From assembly GCF_002094305.1 (NCBI RefSeq), contig NZ_LWTX01000007.1, positions 1-64,000 on the forward strand: a DNA stretch of 64,000 bases, given 5' to 3'. Below the pieces are notes generated by a model. The model ran no database searches. It was not told where the DNA came from and saw nothing but the letters and a program-made list of their open reading frames with translations. The DNA comes from Prescottella equi (GTDB lineage: Bacteria > Actinomycetota > Actinomycetes > Mycobacteriales > Mycobacteriaceae). The translations under genes were made by a program, and so were the position numbers. Positions 44,901 through 52,825 of this stretch are shown piece by piece (the stretch's first letter is position 1; each line of letters opens with the position of its first letter).

Positions 44901-45843
44901 GGACAAGAGCCTGACCGCGCTGCGCCGCGCGCTGGCACCCCGAGTCGAGGTGGAGGTGTCGAAGGCGAACGCGACGACGGAACGCAAGCCCGCGCTGGTG
45001 TGGACGGCGCAGACGCTGGGCACCCTGCCCTCGTCGGTGACCCGCGAGATCGGTGGCCAGAAGGTCACCGGATATCCGGCGCTGGTGGCCGAGGAATCCG
45101 GGGTCGCGGTACGGGTCCTCACAACGCCGAGCGCGCAGCGCGCGGCGATGCAGGCCGGTACCCGAGAGTTGCTGCTGAAGGCGATTCCGACGCAGGCCAA
45201 GTCGGTGACGGGTGGCATGAGCAACATCGACCGACTCGCCCTCGGGCAGAACCCGGACGGCAGCTTCGACGCACTGCTCGAGGACTGCCGCGCCTGCGCG
45301 GTCGACGAGCTGATCGCCGAGAACGGCGGACCTGTTCAGGACCCCGCCGCATTCGAGGAACTCAGCGGCAAGGTGCGCGCCCAGTTGGCCACCCGGGTCG
45401 CGCGGCTACTTCGAATGCTCCTCCCGTCGCTCACCGAGGCTCATCGACTGTCGACGATCCTCGATCGCAGTTCCGGGGAGGCGGCCGACGACGTACGCGA
45501 GCAACGGGAATCGCTGCTGTTCCCCGGGTTCGTCACGGAGTTGGGGTCCAAGCGACTGCGCGAGCTGCCGCGGTACCTCGCGGCAGCGTCGTTGCGCCTC
45601 AAGTCCCTGCCGGGCAGCGCCCAGCGGGACCGCGTCGGGATGGACGCGCTCGACCGCGTCTATGCGGCGTACGACCGGATGCTGTCGGCGTTGCCCGAGG
45701 AACGCCGCGGCGACGACGACGTCAACGAGATCCTCTGGAAGATCGAGGAACTGCGCGTGAGCCTGTTCGCCCAGTCCCTGGGCACTGCGATACCGGTCTC
45801 CGAGAAGCGGGTCCTCAAAGCGATCGACGCCATCCGGCGGTGA
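41902..45843 (+). CDS. hrpA: ATP-dependent RNA helicase HrpA
   Basis: 1313 aa. DEAH/RHA helicase: Walker A GETGSGKTTQ (98-107), DEAHERS, SATIDPERFAE, QRAGRCGRVADG, then helicase-associated and OB-fold regions and the long C-terminal DUF3418 extension typical of HrpA. It acts on RNA, in E. coli in mRNA processing and rescue of stalled ribosomes. ATG 41902 is preceded closely by GCGGAG; GTG 41893 in the same frame is an alternative. It is divergent from the aminotransferase, and nrdR converges with it after 41 bp. Confidence 0.92.
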   Translation: MSTSPSAAEIQTDRREAKKRLGALTLRDEHRLRRRLDRAKSPSALAALNEEITAAETRIAGRRAQVPAITYPEALPVTQRRDDIAAAIASHQVVIVAGETGSGKTTQIPKICLELGRGIRGMIGHTQPRRLAARTVAERIAEEVGRDLGDTVGYTVRFTDQVSDSTLVKLMTDGILLAEIQRDRMLRRYDTLIIDEAHERSLNIDFILGYLKQLLPRRPDLKVVITSATIDPERFAEHFAVDGVPAPIVEVSGRTFPVEMRYRPLTVEVGEQTFDRDPVDAVCEAVQELSAEGDGDILVFLSGEREIRDTADALRDRKLRGTEIVPLYARLSAAEQHKVFTPHSGRRVVLSTNVAETSLTVPGIRYVVDPGTARISRYSVRTKVQRLPIEPISQASARQRAGRCGRVADGICIRLYSEDDFEARPQFTEPEILRTNLASVVLQMTALGLGDIEAFPFVEKPDPRAIRDGIALLEELGAIAAGKQPAKGDGPVPAGPQLTATGRELAQLPVDPRMARMLVEAHRNGCLHEMLVIVSALSIQDVRERPAEFQQAADEKHARFNVENSDFLAYLKLWEYLREQRKELSGGQFRKMCRNEFLHWLRIREWQDLHGQLRQIARGLGWETSGSGSSQASETSIHQSLLAGLLSHIGLREGDKRDFLGARGSRFAIFPGSGLFKKPPRWVMAAELVETSRLWARMAARIEPEWAEKLAPHLVKRTYSEPHWSTKRACAMAYERVTLYGVPLVTERPVTYSSIDPEVSRELFIRHALVQGEWQTQHKFFHANRALLDDVEELEHRARRRDILVDDETLFEFYDERVGAEAVSARHFDTWWKKARRENPNLLNFTTSTVVNADSAAVLDGDYPDAWRQGDIQFPLTYQFEPGKDDDGVTARIPVALLAGLRPVGFDWLVPGMRTELVTALIKTLPKQLRRQVVPAPDFAAAALAAVKPRSESLVHALARELSRLGNCRIEPTDFDVASLPPHLRMTFAAVDDEGKVLGRDKSLTALRRALAPRVEVEVSKANATTERKPALVWTAQTLGTLPSSVTREIGGQKVTGYPALVAEESGVAVRVLTTPSAQRAAMQAGTRELLLKAIPTQAKSVTGGMSNIDRLALGQNPDGSFDALLEDCRACAVDELIAENGGPVQDPAAFEELSGKVRAQLATRVARLLRMLLPSLTEAHRLSTILDRSSGEAADDVREQRESLLFPGFVTELGSKRLRELPRYLAAASLRLKSLPGSAQRDRVGMDALDRVYAAYDRMLSALPEERRGDDDVNEILWKIEELRVSLFAQSLGTAIPVSEKRVLKAIDAIRR

Positions 45844-45884
45844 TCGGTGCCCGGCCCGGGTGCGCCTTGCTCGTTTCGCCTTGC

Positions 45885-46373
45885 CTACTCGGCGGCGTCG
45901 GACTCGGCCAGGTCGCTGCCGCGATCGTCGCGATGCGCACGCAGGTCCTTGATCTCGCGTTCGAAATCCTCGGCCGAACTGAACGACCTGTACACCGACG
46001 CGAAACGGAGGTAGGCGACCTCGTCCAGATCGCGAAGCGGCCCGAGAATGGCCAATCCGACCTCGTGGCTGGGAATCTCGGGCGATCCGGCGGCCCGAAC
46101 CGCGTCTTCGACCTGTTGCGCCAGTAGGTACAGCGCGTCGTTGTCGACCTGGCGGCCCTGACACGCGCGTCGCACGCCCTGCACTACCTTTTCCCGGCTG
46201 AAAGGTTCGGTGACGCCGCTCCGCTTGACCACCGAGAGCACTGCGGTCTCGACCGTGCTGAAACGGCGTCCGCACTCCGGGCAGGATCGCCGCCGGCGGA
46301 TCGCCGCCCCCTCGTCTGCCTCACGGGAATCGACCACGCGTGAATCGGGATGCCGGCAGAACGGGCAGTGCAT
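45885..46373 (-). CDS. nrdR: ribonucleotide reductase repressor NrdR
   Basis: 162 aa from ATG 46373. The N-terminal zinc ribbon has C3-x2-C6 and C31-x2-C34 ([17 protein letters not shown]), followed by the ATP-cone (about 49-139: [24 protein letters not shown]). It binds NrdR boxes before nrd genes and represses them when dATP is high. No nrd gene lies in the window. ChiZ-like and lexA are upstream, as in M. tuberculosis (Rv2718c-Rv2720). The long upstream ORF extension reads as noise. Confidence 0.95.
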   Translation of the reverse strand: MHCPFCRHPDSRVVDSREADEGAAIRRRRSCPECGRRFSTVETAVLSVVKRSGVTEPFSREKVVQGVRRACQGRQVDNDALYLLAQQVEDAVRAAGSPEIPSHEVGLAILGPLRDLDEVAYLRFASVYRSFSSAEDFEREIKDLRAHRDDRGSDLAESDAAE

Positions 46374-46614
46374 GGTGAATCCTTCGTGGCCATCGTGGCC
46401 GCTGGATTGCTCCTCGATCGCCGCGGGGACCAGCAGAACCGGTCCGTGCAAGGGAGACGCGATATCGACGCGACCACGCGAGGTGGTGGGACTGACAGGA
46501 TCCGAGGATACCCGCCCGACCGGTCCGGGCACCGACTCGCGGGTAACCGCACCCGCCGGCCGCAGACCCGAAGGGTGCGTGGTGCCCACACATGCCTTGT
46601 GCGGCCTCACCGCG

Positions 46615-47199
46615 TCAGCCCCCGTGCGAGACGGGGCTGATCAGGATCTGCCCCGGACGAACTTCGGCGCCCGACATTGCATTCAGCTCGACGATCCGGT
46701 CGACCACCTGGGCGACGGGCGCCTCGGGCGCCACCCGCGCCGCGACGTCACCGAGGGACTCCCCGCGACGAACCTGCACCGAATCCGTCGAGGTCGGGAC
46801 CGAATCCGTCTGAGCCATCCTCAGGTTGGCGATCGCATCGAGGCCGGCGACCACGCCGGCGGTGATGACGAAGGTCGCGACGACGGCGGACAGTCCCGAC
46901 GTCGCGCGCTTGCGGCCGTGGGACGGGCCGGCCGCCCGGGACACCTGCGTGCCGGCGTTTCCGTGCCGAGGCGCCGAGCCGTAATGCACCGCACCCGCCG
47001 CCGGGCGTGTGGTGTTGCGCTGCCGCTGCTGTCCGCGCGACCCCGTCGACACGAATGTATCGACCGACCGGACGCCCGACGCCGCCGGACGCCGCTCGAT
47101 CTCGATTCCCGATGCGTCGGCCCGCACGTACACGGCACGCCCCCTGGTCACCTCCCCGAACGCTCGTGTCGTCCGCTGCTGCGAAACTGCCGTACCCAT
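46615..47199 (-). CDS. LysM-domain membrane protein, ChiZ-like
   Basis: 194 aa from ATG 47199 (AGGAGGG upstream). A basic, Gly/Arg/Thr-rich cytoplasmic N-terminus (1-100) leads to a membrane segment (102-122: [21 protein letters not shown]); the extracellular end is a LysM domain (about 141-189: [17 protein letters not shown] ... RPGQILI). Position and structure match ChiZ (Rv2719c), an SOS-induced peptidoglycan hydrolase of M. tuberculosis that halts division. A SOS box precedes it in the lexA gap. No catalytic domain is recognised. Confidence 0.85.
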   Translation of the reverse strand: MGTAVSQQRTTRAFGEVTRGRAVYVRADASGIEIERRPAASGVRSVDTFVSTGSRGQQRQRNTTRPAAGAVHYGSAPRHGNAGTQVSRAAGPSHGRKRATSGLSAVVATFVITAGVVAGLDAIANLRMAQTDSVPTSTDSVQVRRGESLGDVAARVAPEAPVAQVVDRIVELNAMSGAEVRPGQILISPVSHGG

Positions 47200-47297
47200 C
47201 CGAACCCTCCTGCGAATCGTCGAATCGTTGCAGCTCGCCGTGCTGTCGGAGACCACGCGAACCGCCCACCCTTCACCCTGTTCGATCATGCGTTCGA

Positions 47298-47313
47298 TAG
47301 AACAGATATTCGA
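47298..47313 (-). promoter_or_regulatory. SOS box 1 (TAGAACAGATATTCGA), near the chiZ-like gene
   Basis: Reads TAGAAC-AGAT-ATTCGA, matching the actinobacterial LexA consensus TCGAAC-N4-GTTCGA at 10 of 12 arm positions. It lies 99 bp from the ChiZ-like start. With box 2 it makes the divergent pair likely LexA-controlled. Confidence 0.7.
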
Positions 47314-47360
47314 TTTCTACCACGCGGGTCCGACAAAGTCACCAGAATCGCCGACACGGC

Positions 47361-47376
47361 TCGAACAGATGTTTGA
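47361..47376 (+). promoter_or_regulatory. SOS box 2 (TCGAACAGATGTTTGA), in front of lexA
   Basis: TCGAAC-AGAT-GTTTGA, one mismatch to TCGAAC-N4-GTTCGA, 82 bp upstream of the lexA start. LexA very likely autoregulates through it. Confidence 0.85.
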
Positions 47377-47457
47377 AGTAGCCGACCGATCGGGATAGAT
47401 TCGACACACCAACCGATACGCATGCGACGTATCCGCGAAGGAGGAGGCGCACCCACG

Positions 47458-48186
47458 ATGAAGGACGACAGCACGAGCACCTCGAGCCGTTCCGGGAGCC
47501 CGTCCTCCGGGAACCCTGCGGCCGACGAGGCGACGGCCACGCTCGATGCCTCCCAGCTCACACCGCGCCAACGGAAGGTCCTCGAGGTGATCCGGGCGTC
47601 GGTGGCGGAGCGCGGTTACCCCCCGAGCATCCGTGAGATCGGGGACGCGGTGGGCCTGACGTCCACGTCGTCCGTCGCGCACCAGTTGCGAACGCTCGAG
47701 CGGAAGGGCTTCCTGCGGCGCGACGCGAACCGGCCCCGCGCCGTCGACGTTCGCGGCCTGGATGGCATCGAGGATGCCGCCACCGAGCGCGACGGATCCG
47801 GCGACCGCCCCGCCCCCACGTTCGTGCCCGTCCTGGGCCGAATCGCGGCCGGCGGCCCGATCCTGGCCGAGGAAGCAGTAGAGGATGTCTTCCCGCTCCC
47901 TCGCGAACTGGTCGGCCAGGGCTCGCTCTTTCTGCTCAAGGTGGTCGGCGAGTCGATGATCGACGCCGCGATCTGCGACGGCGACTGGGTGGTGGTCCGG
48001 CAGCAGAACGTCGCCGAGAACGGCGACATCGTCGCGGCGATGATCGACGGCGAGGCGACGGTCAAGACGTTCAAGCGGACGGGCAAGGACGTGTGGCTGA
48101 TGCCCCACAACCCCCTGTTCGAGCCCATCCCCGGTAACGACGCCGCCATCCTCGGCAAGGTTGTCACCGTGATGCGCAAGCTCTGA
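47458..48186 (+). CDS. lexA: SOS repressor LexA
   Basis: 242 aa from ATG 47458, after AAGGAGGAGG. The N-terminal winged HTH (about 36-95: [42 protein letters not shown]) joins the peptidase S24 domain. The self-cleavage site is A131-G132 (RIAAGGPI), and the Ser-Lys pair is S166 (GESMID) and K203 (ATVKTFKR). The N-terminal 33 residues are a Ser/Gly-rich tail longer than in E. coli, as in other actinobacteria. Two SOS boxes precede it; a 19-bp stem hairpin follows. Confidence 0.97.
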   Translation: MKDDSTSTSSRSGSPSSGNPAADEATATLDASQLTPRQRKVLEVIRASVAERGYPPSIREIGDAVGLTSTSSVAHQLRTLERKGFLRRDANRPRAVDVRGLDGIEDAATERDGSGDRPAPTFVPVLGRIAAGGPILAEEAVEDVFPLPRELVGQGSLFLLKVVGESMIDAAICDGDWVVVRQQNVAENGDIVAAMIDGEATVKTFKRTGKDVWLMPHNPLFEPIPGNDAAILGKVVTVMRKL

Positions 48187-48194
48187 CGACACGA

Positions 48195-48237
48195 GAGAAG
48201 GGAGAGGGGACCGCGTCGCGGTCCCCTCTCCCTTCTC
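48195..48237. terminator. strong bidirectional terminator after lexA
   Basis: A 19-bp perfect stem (left arm GAGAAGGGAGAGGGGACCG, 48195-48213; right arm 48219-48237) with a 5-nt loop between the lexA stop and the convergent acyl-CoA dehydrogenase gene. Confidence 0.85.
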
Positions 48238-48249
48238 CGATCGGTCGGG

Positions 48250-49395
48250 TCAGCCCAGGTTCAGGCCGCGCCCGATGATCTCCTTCATGATCTCGGTGGT
48301 TCCGCCGTAGATCGTCTGGACCCGCGAGTCCATGTACGCCTTGGCGATCGGGTACTCCCGCATGTAGCCGTAGCCTCCGTGCAGTTGCAGGCACCGGTCG
48401 ATGAGCTTGACCTGGGCCTCCGTCGTCCACCACTTGGCCATCGCCGCCTCCTGCACCGACAGCTTGCCGGCGTTGAGCTGCTCGATGAACTTGTCGACGA
48501 GAACCCGCACCGCGGTGGTCTCGGTGGCCAACTCGGCGAGAACGAAGCGGGTGTTCTGGAAGCTGCCGATCGACTTGCCGAACGCCTTGCGGTCGCGGCA
48601 GTACTGGATGGTCATGTCGAGGCAGGACTCCATCGCGGCGGCGGCGACGACGGCGATCGACAGGCGTTCCTGCGGCAGGTTCTGCATCAGGTAGATGAAC
48701 CCCATTCCCTCCTCGCCGAGGAGGTTCTCGGCCGGGACCCGGACGTCGGTGAAGCTCAGTTCCGCCGTGTCCTGCGCCTTGAGGCCGATCTTGTCCAGGT
48801 TGCGGCCCCGCTCGAAGCCCTCCATCCCGCGTTCGACGACGAGCAGCGAGAAGCCCTGGGCCCCCTTGTCGGGGTCGGTGCACGCGACGACGATCACCAG
48901 GTCCGCGTTGATCCCGTTGGTGATGAACGTCTTGGCGCCGTTGAGGATCCAGTGGTCCCCGTCCTTGACGGCGCGGGTCTTGATGTTCTGCAGGTCGCTG
49001 CCGGTGCCCGGTTCGGTCATCGCGATCGCGGTGATCAACTCACCCGAACAGAAGCCGGGCAGCCAGCGCTGCTTCTGCTCCTCGTTCGCCAGCTTGATCA
49101 GATACGGGGCGACGACGTCGTTGTGCAGCATGAAGCCGACACCGCTGTAGCCGCCGCGGGTGGTCTCCTCGGTGATGACCGCGTTGTACCGGAAGTCTTC
49201 GACCCCGCCACCGCCGTACTCCTCGGGCACAGCCATGCCGAGGAACCCTTGCTTACCCGCCTCGACCCACACCGACCGGTCGACGATGTTCTGCTCCTCC
49301 CACTGATCGTGGAAAGGTGCGACGTGCTGGTCGAGGAATTTGCGGTAGGACTCCCGGAAGAGTTCGTGCTCGGGTTCGAACAGGGTGCGTTCCAC
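48250..49395 (-). CDS. fadE20: acyl-CoA dehydrogenase
   Basis: 381 aa FAD flavoprotein that introduces the 2,3-trans double bond in acyl-CoA. FAD/substrate motifs: AIAMTEPGTGSDLQNIKT, WILNGAKTFITNGINADL. The carboxy-terminal motif is YGGTTEIMKEIIGR instead of the YEGT found in short- and medium-chain enzymes; the catalytic base is probably the Glu in LPQERLS, as in long-chain and isovaleryl-CoA dehydrogenases. FadE20 (Rv2724c) occupies this position in M. tuberculosis; the gene symbol follows that synteny. A hairpin and the NCS2 gene lie upstream. Confidence 0.85.
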   Translation of the reverse strand: MERTLFEPEHELFRESYRKFLDQHVAPFHDQWEEQNIVDRSVWVEAGKQGFLGMAVPEEYGGGGVEDFRYNAVITEETTRGGYSGVGFMLHNDVVAPYLIKLANEEQKQRWLPGFCSGELITAIAMTEPGTGSDLQNIKTRAVKDGDHWILNGAKTFITNGINADLVIVVACTDPDKGAQGFSLLVVERGMEGFERGRNLDKIGLKAQDTAELSFTDVRVPAENLLGEEGMGFIYLMQNLPQERLSIAVVAAAAMESCLDMTIQYCRDRKAFGKSIGSFQNTRFVLAELATETTAVRVLVDKFIEQLNAGKLSVQEAAMAKWWTTEAQVKLIDRCLQLHGGYGYMREYPIAKAYMDSRVQTIYGGTTEIMKEIIGRGLNLG

Positions 49396-49497
49396 TGCGT
49401 CTCCTCGTGTCGACTTCGCCGGCGTGCGGGCACGCAGCGGCGGACGTGCTTCCTCGACATGACCGTAAAGCGAGTCTCAGTGGCGATCCATGACCGA

Positions 49498-49547
49498 GAC
49501 GAGCACGATTCGTGACCGTGTGGTTCGGGTCACGAATCGTGCTCGTC
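49498..49547. repeat. 20-bp perfect inverted repeat between the permease and the acyl-CoA dehydrogenase
   Basis: Arms 49498-49517 and 49528-49547 (core GAGCACGATTCGTGACC) with a 10-nt loop, 12 bp after the permease stop on the minus strand and about 100 bp before the acyl-CoA dehydrogenase start. It may be the terminator of the permease transcript, although there is no U-tract, or a regulator site of the downstream gene. Confidence 0.7.
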
Positions 49548-49559
49548 GAGGTGGGTGGA

Positions 49560-50873
49560 CTAGGCGCGCCGGAGCGCGTTCAATCGGCGCATCACCGGGT
49601 AGGCGACGAGAATGCCGACCGATCCCCACGCGATGCCCCCGAGTTCGACCGATCCGATCGACAGCGTGAGGTTACCGATGCCGGCGACCAGCGCCGTGGC
49701 CACCACGGTGAGGTTGACCGGATCGGTGAAGTCGACCTTGGCGTCCATCCAGATACGGACGCCGAGCACCCCGATCAGGCCGTACAGCACCATCGTTGCA
49801 CCGCCGATGACGCCGTCCGGAACCGTGAACACCAGCGCACCGAACTTCGGCGAGAACGAGAGGACGACGGCGGTGACGGCAGCCACCCAGTACGCCGCGG
49901 TCGAATAGACGCGGGTCGCCGCCATCACGCCGATGTTCTCGGCGTAGGTCGTGGTCCCGGACCCGCCGCCGGCACCGGCGAGGGTGGTGGCGAGACCATC
50001 GGCGAACAGCGCGTTGCCGGCGAGGTCGTCGAGCGACTTGCCGGTCATCGCGGACACCGCCTTGACGTGGCCGACGTTCTCGGCGATCAGGACGATCACG
50101 ACCGGCAGCGCGAGCAGGATCACGGACAGGTCGAAAGACGGACCACGCAGGTGGGGCACACCGAACCAGGCGGCCTCGCGCAACGCGTCGACCCGCTCGT
50201 CGGCGAGTCCGCCCGTGATCGCGGCGAAGACCCAACCGACGACGACACCGATGAGGATGCCGAGACGCCCGATGATGCCGGGGCCGATCACGGTGGCGAG
50301 GAGGATGCCGAGAAGCGTCACCGCTGCGATCAGCGGCTGCGCCTGGAACGATCCGGCGGCGGTGGGCGCGAGATTGAGCCCGATCAACGCCACCACCGCG
50401 CCGGTGACGACGGGCGGCATGACGGCGTCGATGACCCGAGCGCCGATCACCTTGACCGCGAGACCGACGAGCATCAGCACGACGCCCGCGGCGACGACGC
50501 CACCGAGCTGGGCGGCGGGGCCGTCACCGGCGGCCGCGGTGAGCGGAGCGATGAAGGCGAACGACGACCCGAGGTAGCTCGGGATCCTGCCGCGGGTGAT
50601 GAGCAGGAACAGTGCGGTGCCGATGCCGGAGAACAGCAGCGTCGTCGTCACCGGGAAGCCCGTGATCGTCGGCACGAGCAGCGTTGCACCGAACATCGCG
50701 ATCACGTGCTGCATGCCGATGCCGATCGTGCGCGGCCACGACAGCCGCTCGTGCGGCGCCACGACCGCTCCGTCGCTGATCCGCCGGCCGTCGCCGTGCA
50801 GCGCCCATCCGAACATCCCGGTGCCGGCTTCCCGTTCGGGCGCGCTTCCCGCGCGGTCCTCTGTACTCGTCAC
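49560..50873 (-). CDS. NCS2-type uracil/xanthine permease
   Basis: 437 aa from GTG 50873, with 12-14 membrane segments. NCS2 features: IGIGMQHVIAMFGATLLVP (TM1), FAFIAPLTA, VLIAENVGHVKAVSAMTG (the AEN-GH motif with the substrate Glu), GGSGTTTYAENIGVMAATRV. The double AEN signature places it in the uracil (UraA/PyrP-like) branch more than the xanthine one. Import by proton symport is inferred. A 35-residue hydrophilic N-terminus precedes TM1. No pyrimidine enzyme lies nearby. Confidence 0.85.
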   Translation of the reverse strand: MTSTEDRAGSAPEREAGTGMFGWALHGDGRRISDGAVVAPHERLSWPRTIGIGMQHVIAMFGATLLVPTITGFPVTTTLLFSGIGTALFLLITRGRIPSYLGSSFAFIAPLTAAAGDGPAAQLGGVVAAGVVLMLVGLAVKVIGARVIDAVMPPVVTGAVVALIGLNLAPTAAGSFQAQPLIAAVTLLGILLATVIGPGIIGRLGILIGVVVGWVFAAITGGLADERVDALREAAWFGVPHLRGPSFDLSVILLALPVVIVLIAENVGHVKAVSAMTGKSLDDLAGNALFADGLATTLAGAGGGSGTTTYAENIGVMAATRVYSTAAYWVAAVTAVVLSFSPKFGALVFTVPDGVIGGATMVLYGLIGVLGVRIWMDAKVDFTDPVNLTVVATALVAGIGNLTLSIGSVELGGIAWGSVGILVAYPVMRRLNALRRA

Positions 50874-50976
50874 AGTTGGCCAATACTAGGGCCACCGCCT
50901 GCGGCGATACACCACCGCACCGCCCTTGCCCGCTCGAATCACATCCGTACCGAGTGCGCGGTCCGGTGCCGGTCGG

Positions 50977-51006
50977 GGCCGCCCACCCGCCGGACGGTGG
51001 GCGGCC
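50977..51006 (-). terminator. hairpin terminator of the secreted cysteine-peptidase-like gene
   Basis: GGCCGCCCACC (50977-50987) and GGTGGGCGGCC (50996-51006), 11 bp, loop of 8, 21 bp after the stop of the gene ending at 51028 on the minus strand. No U-tract. Confidence 0.65.
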
Positions 51007-51027
51007 GCGTTCGCCCCTACAGCTCGG

Positions 51028-52644
51028 TCAGCTCGCCGGGACCATCGGGTACGTGCGATCGACCCCGTTCCCCTCGACCCGCACGGTGAGCGGAGTTTCA
51101 CCGTTCCACACGTGTGCGGCCACCGACGCGGACGAATCGACCGGAATGCTCACCGGACCGCCGGTGGTCACGTCCCGATCCCGAACGCCGTCCCGGTGCC
51201 GGACATCGAGCTTCAGAGATCCCGGGAGCCCTACTCCACGGAGGGCGTACACGTAGTCGCCGTCGGTCTCGCGAGCCACCGACAGGGTGCTTCCCGGCAG
51301 CACACGCAGGCCGGTCCCCACCGCCGCCACCGACCAGTTCGCCTGCTCGCTGGCCAGTCTCAGCGTCGGCGCGAGGACGGAGTTGCTGCTCAAGTCGAAC
51401 TTGCGCTGGTCCTGATCGACCTTCACCGAGGTCCGCGCTCCGGGCGAGAGTTCGATGTCGTCGATCTCGTTGATCCAGCCGTCACCGTAGAGGGAGACGT
51501 CGACGTCCGCCGCCGGGCCTGCAGGGACACCGTCCAACGTCATCTCGAACGCGACGCCGGCCGGAACCCGGAATGTGTTCGTGTTCCGGTTGTCGAAGAT
51601 CTCGACCTGCTCGAGTCCCTCGATTTCACCCCCGCCGGGCGCAGTGATGTCGAAGTCCCAGTCGATGATCGTGCCGTCACGATTCTTCGCATTGTCCTTC
51701 ACCACGACGAGCACCGAATCGTCACCCTCGTCCTTGCAGATCAGGCATTCGTGGACCGCGGGTGTCTGCGGAAGCTGGAAGAGGTTCATCGGATTGTCCG
51801 GAGACCCGATGAACCGGTATTTGCTCTCCGCCGGGACCAACGCTGTCGTGTAGTACCAGGTGTCGGCGCCCGGGTTGGCCACGATCATGTTCTCGACGCC
51901 GGGGAAGTTGTTGTCGTACACGACGATCCCGATCCTGCCTTCACCGAGGTCACGCACCGCGATCGGCGTTACCGCGTGACCACCGACACCCTCCTGGAAG
52001 ATTGCGAGCAGGTAGTTCTCACCGCGGTCCCAGGCCGCCTCGAGTTCCTCGACGATCCCGGCGACCGGGAAGGCTGCCCGGGCACTGTTGGTGGGCGGAG
52101 AGTACTGGGTGCTCGCGTACCGAGTGATCAACCCGTCGAGCAGATCTGACGGCGGCGCCTCGTAAACACTCAGGCCGGCGGGCAGGTAGTCCGCCTTGTC
52201 GAGTTGCCCGGTTGCGAACAGGCCCGCCAGCGCGGCGAAGCCGAAACAGTGCCCGCCGCCCGCATTCTCGTTCATATCCGCCTGGAGTGCCTGGCCGGTC
52301 GCTGTCAGAACGCAACCGTCGTCGACGATTCGCGCGCAGATACGGTCGCCGTACAGCGTCTGCATCATCGAGGGCGTCAGGCCCCGCCGATGAGTCGCGT
52401 CGGCGCTCCCCCAGTTCGCGAACGAGAACCCGTCGCGCTTGACGTCGAATCCGCTGGTCGCGATCAAAGTGCCCGCGGTGGGATCGACCGGCTCGTACGA
52501 TTCGCTGGACTCGGACGACCCCAGTGAGGAGCCGAGGGAGCCGCTCGACCCGAGAACGCTCGCGGGCGGTGCTGCGCCCGCCGTCGTGGCGAATGCCGAT
52601 AGAGAAAGAACTGCCGTGAAGACCGCTGCCCAGAGCCGTCGCAC
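51028..52644 (-). CDS. secreted protein with papain-like Cys-His-Asp pattern
   Basis: 538 aa from GTG 52644 (GGGAGG upstream); the in-frame ATG 52677 has no RBS and would displace the signal peptide. Signal peptide 1-24 (VRRLWAAVFTAVLSLSAFAT), then a Ser/Gly-rich linker. NENAGGGHCFGFAALAGLF (C133), GVGGHAVTPIAV (H223) and VVYDNNFPG (D244 or the Asn next to it) give a Cys, His, Asp/Asn order as in papain-fold peptidases (C1/C39 type). The C-terminal half (about 290-538) looks like beta-rich repeats and carries CLIC. The activity is a hypothesis from motifs only. Confidence 0.6.
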   Translation of the reverse strand: MRRLWAAVFTAVLSLSAFATTAGAAPPASVLGSSGSLGSSLGSSESSESYEPVDPTAGTLIATSGFDVKRDGFSFANWGSADATHRRGLTPSMMQTLYGDRICARIVDDGCVLTATGQALQADMNENAGGGHCFGFAALAGLFATGQLDKADYLPAGLSVYEAPPSDLLDGLITRYASTQYSPPTNSARAAFPVAGIVEELEAAWDRGENYLLAIFQEGVGGHAVTPIAVRDLGEGRIGIVVYDNNFPGVENMIVANPGADTWYYTTALVPAESKYRFIGSPDNPMNLFQLPQTPAVHECLICKDEGDDSVLVVVKDNAKNRDGTIIDWDFDITAPGGGEIEGLEQVEIFDNRNTNTFRVPAGVAFEMTLDGVPAGPAADVDVSLYGDGWINEIDDIELSPGARTSVKVDQDQRKFDLSSNSVLAPTLRLASEQANWSVAAVGTGLRVLPGSTLSVARETDGDYVYALRGVGLPGSLKLDVRHRDGVRDRDVTTGGPVSIPVDSSASVAAHVWNGETPLTVRVEGNGVDRTYPMVPAS

Positions 52645-52695
52645 TGTGCCTCCCTGTTCATTTTTCCTGTCGCCCATTGAAATCCGGCAGGCGGG

Positions 52696-52723
52696 ACGCT
52701 AGCGGACAACCGTCCGAAATCAA
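52696..52723 (-). promoter_or_regulatory. candidate promoter TTGATT-N16-TAGCGT
   Basis: On the minus strand TTGATT (52723-52718) and TAGCGT (52701-52696) are 16 bp apart, about 50 bp upstream of the GTG start of the secreted peptidase-like gene. Match to the -10 consensus is partial. Confidence 0.4.
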
Positions 52724-52825
52724 CCGATTGACCGGTTTACGTGGGCGCGAGTCGCGTCATTCGCAGAAGGTGTCTCCTCCGATCCGACGCGTTCGCCGCG
52801 GGGAGGTCAGTGCCGACGTGAAGGA

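Noticed and set aside
46586-46604. NrdR-box-like CACACATGCCTTGTG upstream of nrdR
   Set aside because: Only the ends match and the site lies 200 bp from the nrdR start, at the end of the ChiZ-like gene; too weak to call.
49512-51089. 525-aa open frame on the plus strand
   Set aside because: Antisense to the NCS2 permease; extremely rich in Asp, Arg and Gly, no recognisable domain.
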